In this document: piece after piece, positions 28,430 through 39,000 of the stretch | How the letters are laid out: the number at the start of each line of letters is the position of its first letter | Position numbering within the stretch: position 1 is the stretch's first letter | IMG/VR virus record: IMGVR_UViG_3300042876_000027 | Coordinates: 1-64,000 of that record | From: a virus | Length of the DNA stretch: 64,000 nucleotides | Direction: 5' to 3' (one strand) | Made by a program: the position numbers and the translations under genes | Notes under the pieces: generated by a model | Databases searched by the model: none | What the model was told of the DNA's origin: nothing | What the model saw: the letters and a program-made list of their open reading frames with translations, nothing else

Positions 28430-28960
28430 TTACTGATAGTCCTTGGTGTGATAATCATAGTCAATGATTACCTTATTGCCAGCAAAAGTTCTAGCTGTAC
28501 CAAAGTCCACAATATCCCTAGTTTCTTCTAGCTGGTAAACCTTTAGATTGTGGAAGAAGACTGGCTTAAACTCTTCGCCATCAATTACAATAACTCCGCT
28601 CTGATTTACTTTAGTGGCAATCCAAGCGTTTAGCTCTTGGGCTGATTCATCTTCTCTGTCTAGTAAATCGTGAATTTTTTGAGTTGTCTTAAGAAGCTTT
28701 ACTGGATCTCCAGCTGTCTTATAAAAGTAATATAAAAGCTGCTCACACTTAATGTGTGGGAATGGTGTTCTTCTATACTTGAACATTCTGTCATATACCG
28801 CAAAAACATTGTTTGCTGCATCTGGGAATAGAGTTGTTAGAGCATCGATGTCTGTTGGCATTGTTGGCATAAATGGAATAGTAAAACCAAATCTATCGTC
28901 TTGCAAAACCTTCTCTTGAAGGTATTTGTTAATTAGTGTAGGTGGGTGAGTAATTGCCAT
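28430..28960 (-). CDS. Tail completion / terminator-like neck protein
   Basis: A 176-residue protein between the gp10-like protein and the major tail protein. It has a helical C-terminal half (AQELNAWIATKVNQSGVIVI) and a conserved-looking N-terminal PPTLINKYLQE. Its place is that of the tail terminator of other siphoviruses. It overlaps the upstream gene by one base. The role is inferred from order. Confidence 0.6.
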   Translation of the reverse strand: MAITHPPTLINKYLQEKVLQDDRFGFTIPFMPTMPTDIDALTTLFPDAANNVFAVYDRMFKYRRTPFPHIKCEQLLYYFYKTAGDPVKLLKTTQKIHDLLDREDESAQELNAWIATKVNQSGVIVIDGEEFKPVFFHNLKVYQLEETRDIVDFGTARTFAGNKVIIDYDYHTKDYQ

Positions 28961-29634
28961 TATAGTGATACTCCTGTCTTAGATACCCACTGGCTTCCTG
29001 CCTTCTTGCCTGCCTGGCGACCGCCAGTCTTGGCACGTGGGAAGTACTTATCATACTCTTTTGGTGTTTCAAGGTGCTTTAGAATTCCACTTGATCTTAG
29101 GAAGGCTTGAGAGAAATAGCTATTGAAAAATGTATCTACTGCTCTTTCGAAGGCTCCCTGTACCTCAGAGCCACCTGGATTGTCTACTCTAACTGGATTC
29201 TTAGTAAAGATCTGTTCTCCGTCTACGTCAAATGCAAGTGCAGACTTTTTAGGAACAATAGTTACTGGGATTCCCTTTTCCATAATCTCTGCCTTGTTAT
29301 AAAATGGAACAGTTGATCCTGCCTTGATAGATTTTGACTGAGTAAATGTATAAGAAAACGATAGACCATTTCCAACGACCTTATAGTCTATATCGAACAG
29401 TCTTGCAGATGGGCTTCCTGTTTGCTCCCACTCATATACGTGGTGCATTGCTTGTGGAGACATTCTGGCGTTTGAATCTAGGTAGTTTTTTAGTGATTCA
29501 ACTGTGAACGAACCTACAGTATCTACTAATACTGGAAGTGCCTCTTTGGCACCATCTACAAATCCCTCAGAATACTTAATTACATTCTTAATATCTTTGA
29601 CAAATGAGCTTACGTCGAATGAGGCTGATATCAT
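28960..29634 (-). CDS. HK97 gp10-like neck protein
   Basis: A 224-residue protein, ATG 29634, overlapping the upstream gene by 4 nt. The N-terminal SSFVKDIKNVIKYSEGFVD helix, the middle beta region, and the long C-terminal basic helix (KTGGRQAGKKAGSQWV) fit the HK97-gp10-type tail-completion family. Location in the neck cluster agrees. Confidence 0.6.
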   Translation of the reverse strand: MISASFDVSSFVKDIKNVIKYSEGFVDGAKEALPVLVDTVGSFTVESLKNYLDSNARMSPQAMHHVYEWEQTGSPSARLFDIDYKVVGNGLSFSYTFTQSKSIKAGSTVPFYNKAEIMEKGIPVTIVPKKSALAFDVDGEQIFTKNPVRVDNPGGSEVQGAFERAVDTFFNSYFSQAFLRSSGILKHLETPKEYDKYFPRAKTGGRQAGKKAGSQWVSKTGVSL

Positions 29635-30080
29635 ACGTCAACCCCCTGGTTTTCTGATCTTCTAAGAACTACGTTATAGTATTCGACAGTTCCAAATGGA
29701 CCAACAAATGGCTCGTTCGATGCAATTTCAAAGATTGTGGACTTGCCAGCACGTGGACCAGATGTCTCTACATACACAGGATTGCAGTTCTTATCTTTAA
29801 TATTAGTTACAACTATATTTGTAATTGCATTGTTGCTGTCAAGACTCGATACCCTGAGATCTCCACGCACACGACCTATTAGGATTAGTTCATTAGTAAT
29901 ATTAACGTTTGGCTTCACATCTTCTTTTGATGCTGATCCTGCTGAGTTAAAGTTACATCCAATGGTTCTGTCTCTTGACCAAGTCTTTTGTATCTGACCA
30001 AAGCCACCTTGAGCAATAATTGGATAAAAGATATCTGCCTCAAGTGGGAACATGAAGTCTGTGTTAGTTCCACATGCCAT
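29631..30080 (-). CDS. Neck / head-closure-like protein
   Basis: A 149-residue beta-rich protein between the connector and the gp10-like gene. The N-terminus ADIFYPIIAQGGFGQIQK, a Cys-containing segment, and a predicted beta-barrel (RGDLRVSSLDSNNAITNIVV) fit a stopper or closure ring. The start is ATG 30080 (MACGTNTDF). The role is inferred from order. Confidence 0.6.
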   Translation of the reverse strand: MACGTNTDFMFPLEADIFYPIIAQGGFGQIQKTWSRDRTIGCNFNSAGSASKEDVKPNVNITNELILIGRVRGDLRVSSLDSNNAITNIVVTNIKDKNCNPVYVETSGPRAGKSTIFEIASNEPFVGPFGTVEYYNVVLRRSENQGVDV

Positions 30081-30081
30081 C

Positions 30082-31002
30082 TTATAACACCCCGATTGTA
30101 GTAATAGACTTTTGATACTTTGATAGAATCTTGTCTACTATTAGGTTTCCTGTTCCCTCAAATGACTTTGCGTCAAACTTGATTCTAAACTGGTCTGTGT
30201 TATAGTCTGAAACATAACGCTTAAAATAGTCAAGCTTACCGCAAGCAATATCAGAGACTAGAAGCTCTGTAGCCTTAACGATGTCTGATGGCACCGTAGG
30301 GTGTCCATGTGCAACAACTAGTATGTAGTCAAACGTTCTTGGAAATCCTCTAAACTCCCAGTTAATGTCAATGAAGTCCGATGGGCTTCCTGGCAAAATG
30401 TTTGGTGCTGACTCTAGTCTATTGAGTTGACCAGCATATGTTTCAATAACAGATGCCTTATTTGGAGATATCTCAAATGAGCGAGAGTAGTCTGATGCAT
30501 TGTCTGCATCATAAATTAGTACGTTGTTCTCGTATAGTTTTAGCACTTTCTTTGCATCTACCCAAATTGGTAGGTAGTCTGTACCAAGACCTGTAGTTAC
30601 AATTGCTTTCTTTTGGTAGTAGAATCCTTCTGGAATCACTGACTCAATGATAGCCCTTGCCACTTCTTCATTTTGTGCATATTCTGCAATCTCAGAAGCC
30701 GTAGTGCCCTTAGTATTTGCGTCTACATATGGTCTTCTGAGTTCAAAGGTTTCATCTGCAATGATTTCACCTGTTTCGATAATTCTAACTTCTACCCTAT
30801 AGTCAGCATCATAGGCATTTGGTATTTCCTGTGTAATTGAGGTTACCGCCTGACTTTCAATATCAATGTCATTAGATGACAGGATACTTAGGTCTGACAT
30901 GTCTGTGATTACTGCTCTTAGAGGCACCCCGACATAATTGGCAGGTGGTAACTGAACAGTTACTGATGTTGAGCCATAGGGTAGAAGTCTAAGAATTTCC
31001 AT
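30082..31002 (-). CDS. Head-to-tail connector-like protein
   Basis: A 306-residue protein in the connector slot. The N-terminal half is beta-rich (SVTVQLPPANYVGVPLR); the C-terminal half (VKATELLVSDIACGKLDYF) is helical, like gp6-type adaptors. It shares base 31002 with the upstream gene stop. No enzymatic residues. The role is inferred from gene order and composition. Confidence 0.6.
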   Translation of the reverse strand: MEILRLLPYGSTSVTVQLPPANYVGVPLRAVITDMSDLSILSSNDIDIESQAVTSITQEIPNAYDADYRVEVRIIETGEIIADETFELRRPYVDANTKGTTASEIAEYAQNEEVARAIIESVIPEGFYYQKKAIVTTGLGTDYLPIWVDAKKVLKLYENNVLIYDADNASDYSRSFEISPNKASVIETYAGQLNRLESAPNILPGSPSDFIDINWEFRGFPRTFDYILVVAHGHPTVPSDIVKATELLVSDIACGKLDYFKRYVSDYNTDQFRIKFDAKSFEGTGNLIVDKILSKYQKSITTIGVL

Positions 31003-31445
31003 TAAAGAACACCAAACTCCTTGGCAACTTCTTCTGGTGTTGCTAGTCTGGTATGGTTACGAGTCAGCCACTTCTCTGCCTGCTCTTCTGTAACAATGTT
31101 GAAACCTACATATAGCTTTCCAACACCAGTCCATGTAACGTTCTTGCTTGAATAAACTGCAACCTTTTCTACCTTCTTGCCATCTACTGGCTTTGGCTTC
31201 TTGGATGCCTTTGTGACCGAAGCAGAAGCTGATCCGATAACTCCATCTGCTACTGGTGCAATTGCAGGCACCTTCTTAACAGATTCTACTGGCTCTGGAG
31301 CTGAGATAACTCCCTCTGCCTGCTTGTCATCTTTTACTTCTTCGATAGTTGCTTCGATACCTAGATCTGCAGCAAGCTCCTCTGTTGTGGTTAGCTCTTC
31401 TACTGCTGCAATTTCTACATCATCATTTTTGATTTCTTCTGACAT
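31002..31445 (-). CDS. Acidic head-associated protein
   Basis: A 147-residue protein. A long acidic, Ala/Glu-rich N-terminus is followed by a Lys-rich linker (KKPKPVDGKKVEK) and a C-terminal globular part (GVGKLYVGFNIVTEEQAEKW). A strong ribosome site, TTAGGAGGAAC, precedes ATG 31445. It lies just after the capsid terminator, so it may be a decoration or head-neck protein. Family not recognised. Confidence 0.6.
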   Translation of the reverse strand: MSEEIKNDDVEIAAVEELTTTEELAADLGIEATIEEVKDDKQAEGVISAPEPVESVKKVPAIAPVADGVIGSASASVTKASKKPKPVDGKKVEKVAVYSSKNVTWTGVGKLYVGFNIVTEEQAEKWLTRNHTRLATPEEVAKEFGVL

Positions 31446-31480
31446 AGTTCCTCCTAAATATTAATTATAACAGATTAATG

Positions 31481-31518
31481 AAAAAAAGAGGGCAGGAGCG
31501 CAATGCCCCTGCCCCCTC
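31481..31518 (-). terminator. Intrinsic terminator after the major capsid gene
   Basis: On the minus strand, GAGGGGGCAGG at 31518-31508 pairs with CCTGCCCTC at 31496-31488 (two-base bulge). A run of seven T follows. It ends the capsid message. Confidence 0.85.
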
Positions 31519-31532
31519 AAGGGTGCTAAGGT

Positions 31533-32648
31533 TTAGCTATCTGCAGCTGCGTCAGCATATGCAACAGCGTCTTCCTCTTCCCACTGAACACCGAAGCGGA
31601 CGAATACAGTGTATTCAATTGTGTCCTTCTTTGGCTTGTATTCACGGTTTACAGTGATGTCTCTCTGGAAACCCCAAACACGGTTCTGAGGGAATGTTAG
31701 GTCAACATAACCTTCTGGGTAGTAAGGAACTTCCTGAACGTCAATTCCAAGAACACGAGTAGTACGTGCTCCACCGAATGTCTGTCCAGCACCATCTAGG
31801 TAAGCCTGACGGTTTGCAGGGGTACCTGCTGGAGTGCCAGCAAAAGCCTCGGCGATAGCGTCAGCTAGAGTACCGTTGTTCTTTACGATGCCCTGGAATG
31901 CGTCTGTACCAGCGTAGAACTTAAGGTTGTTCTTAAGTGCACGGTACTTGCGAGGCATTGCAAGAATAATGTTCTGCATTACCTCTGGAGTCCATGCGTT
32001 ATCTGCTACTGTTACAACAGCTTCGTGTGCGTCACCGTTGGTCTTGACCTTGTTAACGAAACCTTCCATGATTGAAAGGAATGCGTTGTTACCAGTTCCA
32101 GTACCGTTGATCGCAAGGTCCTCGATGTCATTCGCAAATGCGTTTGTCATCAGACGAACCAAGTGATCCTCTAGTGCAGCACCTTCAATGCCATCCTCTA
32201 GAGCCTCAGCTGAAACTTCCCAGTCAAGACGAATCTTCTTGGTAGTCAGCTCGACCTTGCTAAAGGTAGCACCTGTGTTTGTATAGTCAGCATTTGCCTG
32301 AGCAGCAGCACGAATAACACGCTCACCGACGTTAACCTTCTCAAGCTCCATAGTGTTGGCTCTCATAGTTACACGACGACCATCCTTGGCGAGAGTAGTA
32401 GCATCCCATACGTAGTCAATAAAACGACGTGCCTGTTCAGGGCGAAGGATACCGCTGCCTGCATCACCCGAAGGATTGACGGCATTTGGTCCAGTTGTAA
32501 GACCATAGTTTGCAGTTGGAATGTTTCCGAGGGTGCTTGCACCTGGATCAGAGACACCTCCAATGCCACCAGAAGCGAAGGCACCTTCACCGTTTACGGT
32601 TGGGTCACCATTTGCATCTGGATAATTTTTCTTAATTTCTTCCGACAT
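31533..32648 (-). CDS. Major capsid protein (HK97 fold)
   Basis: A 371-residue protein when begun at ATG 32648, which has AGGAGGTGAAAAAT just upstream. An in-frame upstream ATG at 32720 lacks a site and would extend into the protease gene. The protein has the usual extended N-arm, then an HK97-like body with LRPEQARRFIDYV, a spine helix, and IRLDWEVSAEALEDG; LEDHLVRLMTNAFANDIEDL is a long helix of the A-domain type. It lies between protease/scaffold and neck genes, with its own terminator. Confidence 0.9.
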   Translation of the reverse strand: MSEEIKKNYPDANGDPTVNGEGAFASGGIGGVSDPGASTLGNIPTANYGLTTGPNAVNPSGDAGSGILRPEQARRFIDYVWDATTLAKDGRRVTMRANTMELEKVNVGERVIRAAAQANADYTNTGATFSKVELTTKKIRLDWEVSAEALEDGIEGAALEDHLVRLMTNAFANDIEDLAINGTGTGNNAFLSIMEGFVNKVKTNGDAHEAVVTVADNAWTPEVMQNIILAMPRKYRALKNNLKFYAGTDAFQGIVKNNGTLADAIAEAFAGTPAGTPANRQAYLDGAGQTFGGARTTRVLGIDVQEVPYYPEGYVDLTFPQNRVWGFQRDITVNREYKPKKDTIEYTVFVRFGVQWEEEDAVAYADAAADS

Positions 32649-32677
32649 ATTTTTCACCTCCTGTGATTGTTTTCTTA

Positions 32678-34024
32678 TTATTTCAATAAGTCGGCAGTTT
32701 TGAGGAAACGACCGCCCCATAGGGATTTTTGAACCTGTTCTGGTTCGTTTTCCTGTACGATCTCGCCTAGATCGCCAGACTTGCGGAAAGCAGTGTCAGC
32801 TTCAACAGCGTCTACTCTCTTTCCAAACTCATTAAACTCACTCTTAGCATTAGCTACTTCGCTCTTTACTGCTGCGATTTCGCTATTTGCTGTGTCAAGA
32901 GATTTGCTTAGTGCAGAAACCTGCTCGTTTAGAGCCTTAATGGTTACTGCCAGATCGCTAAAGGCTGATGTTATAGAGTTCTTGATTTCGGCTACCGAGC
33001 TAACGATAGCGTCATCTGACTTAGATACCTCTTCGCCAGCAACAGAATCAGACTTTGCAACTTCTTCCTCGTCGTCTTCGGTACCAGACATGTCGTCTGC
33101 TTCCTCAGCAACTTCGGTTCCTGGAACATCATCTTCATCAGCATCTGCTGACTTTTCTACATCCGCAGCCACTGCTTCTTCAGCTACTGCTTCTGCTGTG
33201 GCATCTGCCTCTGGAGCGACCTGTGATTCCTCAACTGTAGTTTCTTCAACTACATCATTTGTTGTGTCAGTCATAGGACTTACCTCCTTGTTCATCTTAG
33301 AAGTATTAATGCCTTTAGCACTATCAACTAAGAACTTTATCATTTCTGTTTTTTCGCTGTCATTCTTTTCAACGAAACCTATGTTCTCCATCTGTGCACC
33401 AGTAGTTGGGCTAGTCTCAGATTCGTTTTGCGATAGCAAAACTAGACCAGATGTTGAATCCCAGAAAACATTTTCCAAAACTGTGTCGGACTTTTCAATG
33501 TCAGCTGCATCCATCTTTTCAATTGATACAAAGTTAGCTAGCTGATTTGCAGGAGAGTCTACTAGAGAAAGCTCAAAAAGATCGTACTCCTTGATGATGC
33601 GAACAGTCTTGTCTAGCTCTGCATTGTATGCATTATCAAACTTGTTCATCTTACCACCAATAGAGAATCCAGATAGGGTTCCGTCAAGAACCTTTTCCCA
33701 GGTGTCCTGAGCACCCTTTGATACATAAGCAGATACGTAGATACCAGAATAGAATTTCTTGGTCTCTGGATCAAAGTACTTATCTTCCTTGAATCCAACC
33801 ATCTTACCGACAGAAATTGGTTGGTGCATTTCACGAATGTTGCCACGGAATTTTTGGAAAGCCTTAAGAGAGGCTTCTGGAAGAACGATATCGTTTTGAC
33901 GATCTAGGTTATCGAGTGTGGCAAAACCTGAGACGATTCTTCGTTCCTTGTCTACCTTACTAAATGGCATTGAAAGACGTAGGTCTTCGCCATTAGTGTC
34001 GAAATGTGCCTTTGATATAGTCAT
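32678..34024 (-). CDS. Prohead protease fused to scaffold-like domain
   Basis: A 448-residue protein. Residues 1-165 match HK97-type prohead proteases, with catalytic His67 in REMHQP and a Ser near 157 in SLVDSPAN. After a linker comes a very acidic Ala/Glu/Asp-rich segment (about 250-330), then a coiled coil at about 335-420 (ALNEQVSALSKSLDTANSE). This is what one expects of a scaffold that is cleaved away during maturation. A minus-strand TATAAT at 34039-34034 precedes the ATG by 9 nt. Confidence 0.88.
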   Translation of the reverse strand: MTISKAHFDTNGEDLRLSMPFSKVDKERRIVSGFATLDNLDRQNDIVLPEASLKAFQKFRGNIREMHQPISVGKMVGFKEDKYFDPETKKFYSGIYVSAYVSKGAQDTWEKVLDGTLSGFSIGGKMNKFDNAYNAELDKTVRIIKEYDLFELSLVDSPANQLANFVSIEKMDAADIEKSDTVLENVFWDSTSGLVLLSQNESETSPTTGAQMENIGFVEKNDSEKTEMIKFLVDSAKGINTSKMNKEVSPMTDTTNDVVEETTVEESQVAPEADATAEAVAEEAVAADVEKSADADEDDVPGTEVAEEADDMSGTEDDEEEVAKSDSVAGEEVSKSDDAIVSSVAEIKNSITSAFSDLAVTIKALNEQVSALSKSLDTANSEIAAVKSEVANAKSEFNEFGKRVDAVEADTAFRKSGDLGEIVQENEPEQVQKSLWGGRFLKTADLLK

Positions 34025-34075
34025 ACTACCTTAATTATATACCCTTTTTATAGATTCGTTATATTATTATAGCAC

Positions 34076-35677
34076 TTATTGTGCACTTCTGCCTTCACCT
34101 TGAGCATTTCTACCAGAAATTGTTGCAGAGTTGTCAGAAGAATTATTGGTTCTCTCTACATCTCTCTGTCTATTTCCTGCTAGATCTGCTCTTGCGTCTG
34201 CAGATTGTCTTGACGACATCTCAAAAGGAGAGTCTCCGTCTGGTCTGTGAGGAAGACCAAGCTTCTCTCTAGCCTCATTTGGAACCATAATCTGAGTCTT
34301 TACATAACGCTCAAGAATTTGAGACTGTACATTTTCATCAGTCAAGGTTAGCTCATTAAACTTAAGCTCCATTATGTCTGTCTTTTCACGAATGATCTTG
34401 TTCAAAATCTTTTCCAAGTACTTCTGTGCTGGTCTTGCAACCTGCTCTTTAAATGTACGGTCTTGAGCAATGGCTGCTGCAATAGCTGCAGAGTCGCCAC
34501 CACCAATCTTAGATAGTGGAACCTGGTGAGCTACTAGGATATCATCACGGTTACGTAGTCTATACTCATTAAATGATGCCTCTTGAATACCGTTTTCAAT
34601 TGGCTTCATGTCGAACTCTACCTTGTTGTTATCTGAATCCCCAGGCAATGGAACGTACAGAGTTCTGTGGTTCTGCCCCTTGAGACCAGTTTGAAGGAAT
34701 GCAAATAGCTTGTCTTCGGCATCGGGAGACAGCTTAGCACCCTTAAGGGTTACAATGTATCGTGGAGTAGCCTTGTTGGCAAAGTAGTCAATGTTGTATT
34801 GTGAAGCTAGCTGATCTCCGTGCAATGCTCCAACTGCAGACATAATGTCTGGAATACCATAGTAAGTGTTTAGTGGGGAGTACTCTGTGAAGTGAATAAT
34901 CTCATTTGGTCTTGGGTCATTTGTAATTGGATTTGCATTCTTTGCACCAAAGTTTCTAAAGTAAACAACCTTCTGACCAATGATCTGAACGTATCCGTCA
35001 CGTAGTCTTCGTACACGCATAGTAGTAGATGGAATGTGACCAACATATCCAATCTCGCCATTAACAGTTCTACCAATTTCAAGATATCCGTTTCCTGTGG
35101 CTTCCCAGTCAGTACAAACCTTCATCATTGTTGTAGTAAACGAGTCATCGTCATTCAAATTCTCTAGCCATTCACGTAGCTCCATCTTAACTCGTTCAAT
35201 TCGCTTACGAGCTTTTTCACGAGCTGACTCATTATCATTTGCCTCAATCATCATCTGGGCACGGCTAGTAATGTGGAAGTCATAGCCAAGACCTACGATG
35301 TTTTGAACCTTTGCATCAATTGCAGCGTGATTAGCAAACGATGTATCGTAGAAGTTGGCTAGCTCATACAGGTTCCATGGTGGAGTAATAACATCGAACA
35401 TGCTATAGCCATTGCTATAAACAGTTCCTGGATTAATTTCTTTTGACTTTGCTCCGTCAATACCCGATCGAACAGCAAGGGCACTGTCCTGATACGCAGG
35501 TGCAGTAGTATCTACGACAGCTTTTGAAATTCTGTCTGATCTACGTCTAAAGTTTTTATCAAGCCCATTTAGACTCTTAAGGTTGTCCCAAGACTTAATA
35601 AATGGGTCTTGATTCTTAAACTGATTTACTTCTGCCTGCGACTCGTCGATCGAAGCATTGATGTAATACTCTTGCAT
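34076..35677 (-). CDS. Portal protein
   Basis: A 533-residue portal. The middle part, GIPDIMSAVGALHGDQLASQ followed by YFANKATPRYIVTLKGA, and the clip-like region (PLSKIGGGDSAAIAAAIAQD) resemble portals of the PBSX/HK97 groups. It has a long hydrophilic N-terminus and a Ser/Asn/Arg-rich disordered C-terminus. Its ATG overlaps the TAA of the upstream gene (TAATG). The terminase gene that often precedes the portal is not here. Confidence 0.88.
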   Translation of the reverse strand: MQEYYINASIDESQAEVNQFKNQDPFIKSWDNLKSLNGLDKNFRRRSDRISKAVVDTTAPAYQDSALAVRSGIDGAKSKEINPGTVYSNGYSMFDVITPPWNLYELANFYDTSFANHAAIDAKVQNIVGLGYDFHITSRAQMMIEANDNESAREKARKRIERVKMELREWLENLNDDDSFTTTMMKVCTDWEATGNGYLEIGRTVNGEIGYVGHIPSTTMRVRRLRDGYVQIIGQKVVYFRNFGAKNANPITNDPRPNEIIHFTEYSPLNTYYGIPDIMSAVGALHGDQLASQYNIDYFANKATPRYIVTLKGAKLSPDAEDKLFAFLQTGLKGQNHRTLYVPLPGDSDNNKVEFDMKPIENGIQEASFNEYRLRNRDDILVAHQVPLSKIGGGDSAAIAAAIAQDRTFKEQVARPAQKYLEKILNKIIREKTDIMELKFNELTLTDENVQSQILERYVKTQIMVPNEAREKLGLPHRPDGDSPFEMSSRQSADARADLAGNRQRDVERTNNSSDNSATISGRNAQGEGRSAQ

Positions 35678-36045
35678 TATCCCTCGTCTCCGTACAGTTC
35701 AATAGTTTTCTTTGCATCCATGACTGCACCAAGGTCGTTAAGGTTTGGGATAAGCCCCTGTTGCATTCTTTCTACCTGTTCGCTGTACTCTTCGTCAGAG
35801 ATTCTTGCCATTCCTGCAAAAAACTCAGCGTGTCCGTCGCCTTGACCAAGATATTCAGCTTCTCGCTTCAGCTTTGCTAGCTGTAGACCATCACCCCTAT
35901 GAGACGGTATATTTAAAACTCCACCCTGCCCATCAGTGAATGGCTTGCCGTTTGCCTTGATCCAAACATAGATACCCCAATCGTAGTGCTTATCGATTAC
36001 AGTTAGTTTGGATTCACCAATTTGACCAGGAAATTTTTCATTCAT
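35677..36045 (-). CDS. Small protein upstream of the portal
   Basis: A 122-residue protein when started at ATG 36045. The minus-strand TATACT at 36058-36053 sits 7 nt before that ATG and only 1 nt before an upstream in-frame ATG at 36051, so the downstream start fits the other leaderless genes. It is acidic, with a helical C-terminus (ISDEEYSEQVERMQQG). It is coupled to the portal by TAATG. Function unknown. Confidence 0.65.
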   Translation of the reverse strand: MNEKFPGQIGESKLTVIDKHYDWGIYVWIKANGKPFTDGQGGVLNIPSHRGDGLQLAKLKREAEYLGQGDGHAEFFAGMARISDEEYSEQVERMQQGLIPNLNDLGAVMDAKKTIELYGDEG

Positions 36046-36063
36046 AACCATAAGTATACCATA

Positions 36064-39000
36064 TTATGCAGGTTTTATCTGTTGCGACTGCCAAGACACT
36101 GCATCATATGTTCTATACTTATAATTCTTTAACCTAAACGTTATATTGTCACCAGATATAAACTTGTTGGTTCCAGTAAATGCCTTGAATAGATCCTGTG
36201 GGTCTACTCCATAATATGTAATGTCGGAAAGTACCAGAACTCTATTCCAGTTGTAAGTTGGCACATTCCAGAAGAACCAGTCTAGTGGAACTATACCATT
36301 TTGCTTAACCTTAAGCCATGGTCTCTTGGCAACGCTAGAAACCTCTTGTAGGTTTGTTGACTGATAGAAAGAAATGTTGTTGAATAGTAGTGGACCAACT
36401 AACCTAATACCGCCAACATAATTGGAGAACTCTAGGGTATTACCAAAGCTAATGCCAAGCATCATCCATTCCTTAACTGTAATAATTGGATCCTTAACTA
36501 TCTTACCGTTTACGTAAAAGCCAATACCATTCTCAAAGCTTCCAGTCTTAGCGTTAATTGCATAAATCTTAGCCCTTTTGCCATCCCGATCAATAGGTGT
36601 CATATAAAACTTGATCGTATTGCTGAGCTTATCCTGGATTTCAAATATCTGAGTATCTCCATAAGAAAAGAAGTCTTGATCATATCTAACTGCTGCTTGC
36701 ATAGCAATTACTTTGTAGTTGTCAGACTTGAATTCATTTACTGGTATGTACAAACCTCTAAAGTCTTCATTAGATACGTCTCCTCTAACCTCTATGCCAG
36801 AATATCTGTTCAGGTATAGGTATGGGGTAGAGCCTTTATAGATGCTAAATGGGTTGCTGTTCTTGTAATCATAATATACCCCAGACTTTTTAAATGGGTA
36901 AAGTGGAACACCAAATCTGGAACCTACCTTGGCAGGGCTAGTTTGACTCATTGACTGAGCAGCATACTCAAGCTTTTTGATGGCTACTGGATTAGTGTTA
37001 ATTCCATCAAGGTCTACCTCGATATGCGTCACAATTGCGATGTCTGCGACATTTACATTTTTAGGCAAGTAGACGATTGCATTATTCACAATTTCATACT
37101 TTGTTGTCATCCAGTCTGATCCTGGAACAATAACGTTATTCTTAGGAGCAGGTGCTGTTGATGTGAAGTATGATTGTGCTTGTGACACACCAGCATCTAG
37201 ATACTGGAATGTTATATAGGTTCTAACATGTGACAACGATGTGTCATAGTTGTATATCTTTACTGACTTTTCCATCAGGTCGGTATAGTCGTCGTAGCCT
37301 GTGTATAGGTGGTTAGAAAGAAGCTCATACGTCTTTCCGTCATAGGCAGCCTGAAGCTGCTCATAAGTCCAAGACGATGTTGTTTCTTCTTCGTAGAACA
37401 TTGATGGTGCTGGATAGTCTATGTTTACCTGCACAAAATCTACGTCATAATATGGCTTACCCTTATCATCATTAACGTACTTAGCGAAGTATCTCATTGG
37501 GATGTAGTCTTCCCAGTATCCGTCAATTGCAATGTCTAGATATGAAGTATCTAGGTATTCCTTAAATATAAGACCATAGCTTGGGGTATGATCTATTGTG
37601 TAAGATGTGATGAAGTCATTTGGAGAACCTCCATCTAGAACATACTCCCACAGGGTAGTGTTGTACAAACCACCATCAATAAATGATGCTGACTGATAAA
37701 GATCAAAGACGTTCTCGTAGTCTAGTGGCAAGCCTCTCTCACCAAACAAGGACTCTATTTTAGAGAAGTTTCTATCATTACAAAATGCAACGGTATATAT
37801 GTTACCTGCAAATGTCTTTGTAAATGTCTTATCTCCGCCAATGTATAGCGAAATCTGTGACTTATTTCCAAAGAATGTCAGCAGGTTTCCTCCAAACGCT
37901 TGAGTCATTTTATCAATATGGAATCCAACTGTAAACATGTCTCCAACGATAGTTCCATCTGAGCTATCAGTTCCCCAAGCCTCGTAAACGACAGTCTCGG
38001 TAGATCCATACTTAAGCCTATACTCAATGTTATTATTGGTCATTGCTATAGTAAATGTATTTAAAGTTACCTGATCTTCAAATAGCATAAGGACTTGTTC
38101 AGATGTTGGAAGGGAGTCCTTAATCTTAAAGATACCATAAATAGCAGCAGTATCATCTACTAGCATATTTATATTATTGAATAATATGTACCCTGGCTCA
38201 ATGGTCTGACCTGTCTTAAAGGTAACAAATCTGTCATCTTCATTTTGAACTGAAGCTAGGTCTGAATACCAAGATCCTAAAGTTTTGTTGGTCTGAAAAA
38301 TAACTTCTGGCAAAGAATAGTTTGGTGCAGTAATTGCCTTGCCAACAGTTGACAGGTTACTGACTATTGCATCGCTAAAGCTAGACATGGCAGGATAGTT
38401 TTGATTTTTAGAATATTGAGCGAACCCATAGTCGACAACTACAGATGTTCCAGAGTATGCCTTTTCAATATTCTCTGGGTACTTGACACCCTGACCATAG
38501 ACCCATCTTCTTTTAGATACTACGGATGGAACTTCGTATGAGTATATCGCTACAGCATCAATCTCTATTGGAGATACATCTTCATAAGCATAGAATCCAA
38601 GCCACTCCTGACTCTTACCAGCAACAATTTGCTCTGGAAATACGATAGAATCATCTAGAGTCAAGCCAACGACCTGCTCTCCATTAATTAGCAGGCTTGC
38701 TGATGTTGCAGAGTATCTAATATCTACAAGCATTGGTCTTGCCCATTCACCTACATAGTGACTACCAATATTCTTACCAATTACAAGCTTTAGGAATGGA
38801 CCATCGACATATAAACCATCCTGCGATGTAAGTGGACCAAACACTCTTTTTGGAACTACTGTGTCTGAAACAACTCGCATCCAGAACTCTGCAGTAAATT
38901 GCTTATACCTTCCAGAGTCATTTAAAAATCCCATACTTGGCAGGATCAGTGATGGCTGATTATTATTTGGATACAGTATAGTAACGCTAGAAGCTCCATA

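Noticed and set aside
32649-32720. Longer N-terminus for the major capsid protein
   Set aside because: The upstream ATG has no ribosome site and overlaps the protease gene; ATG 32648 has an excellent AGGAGGTGA.
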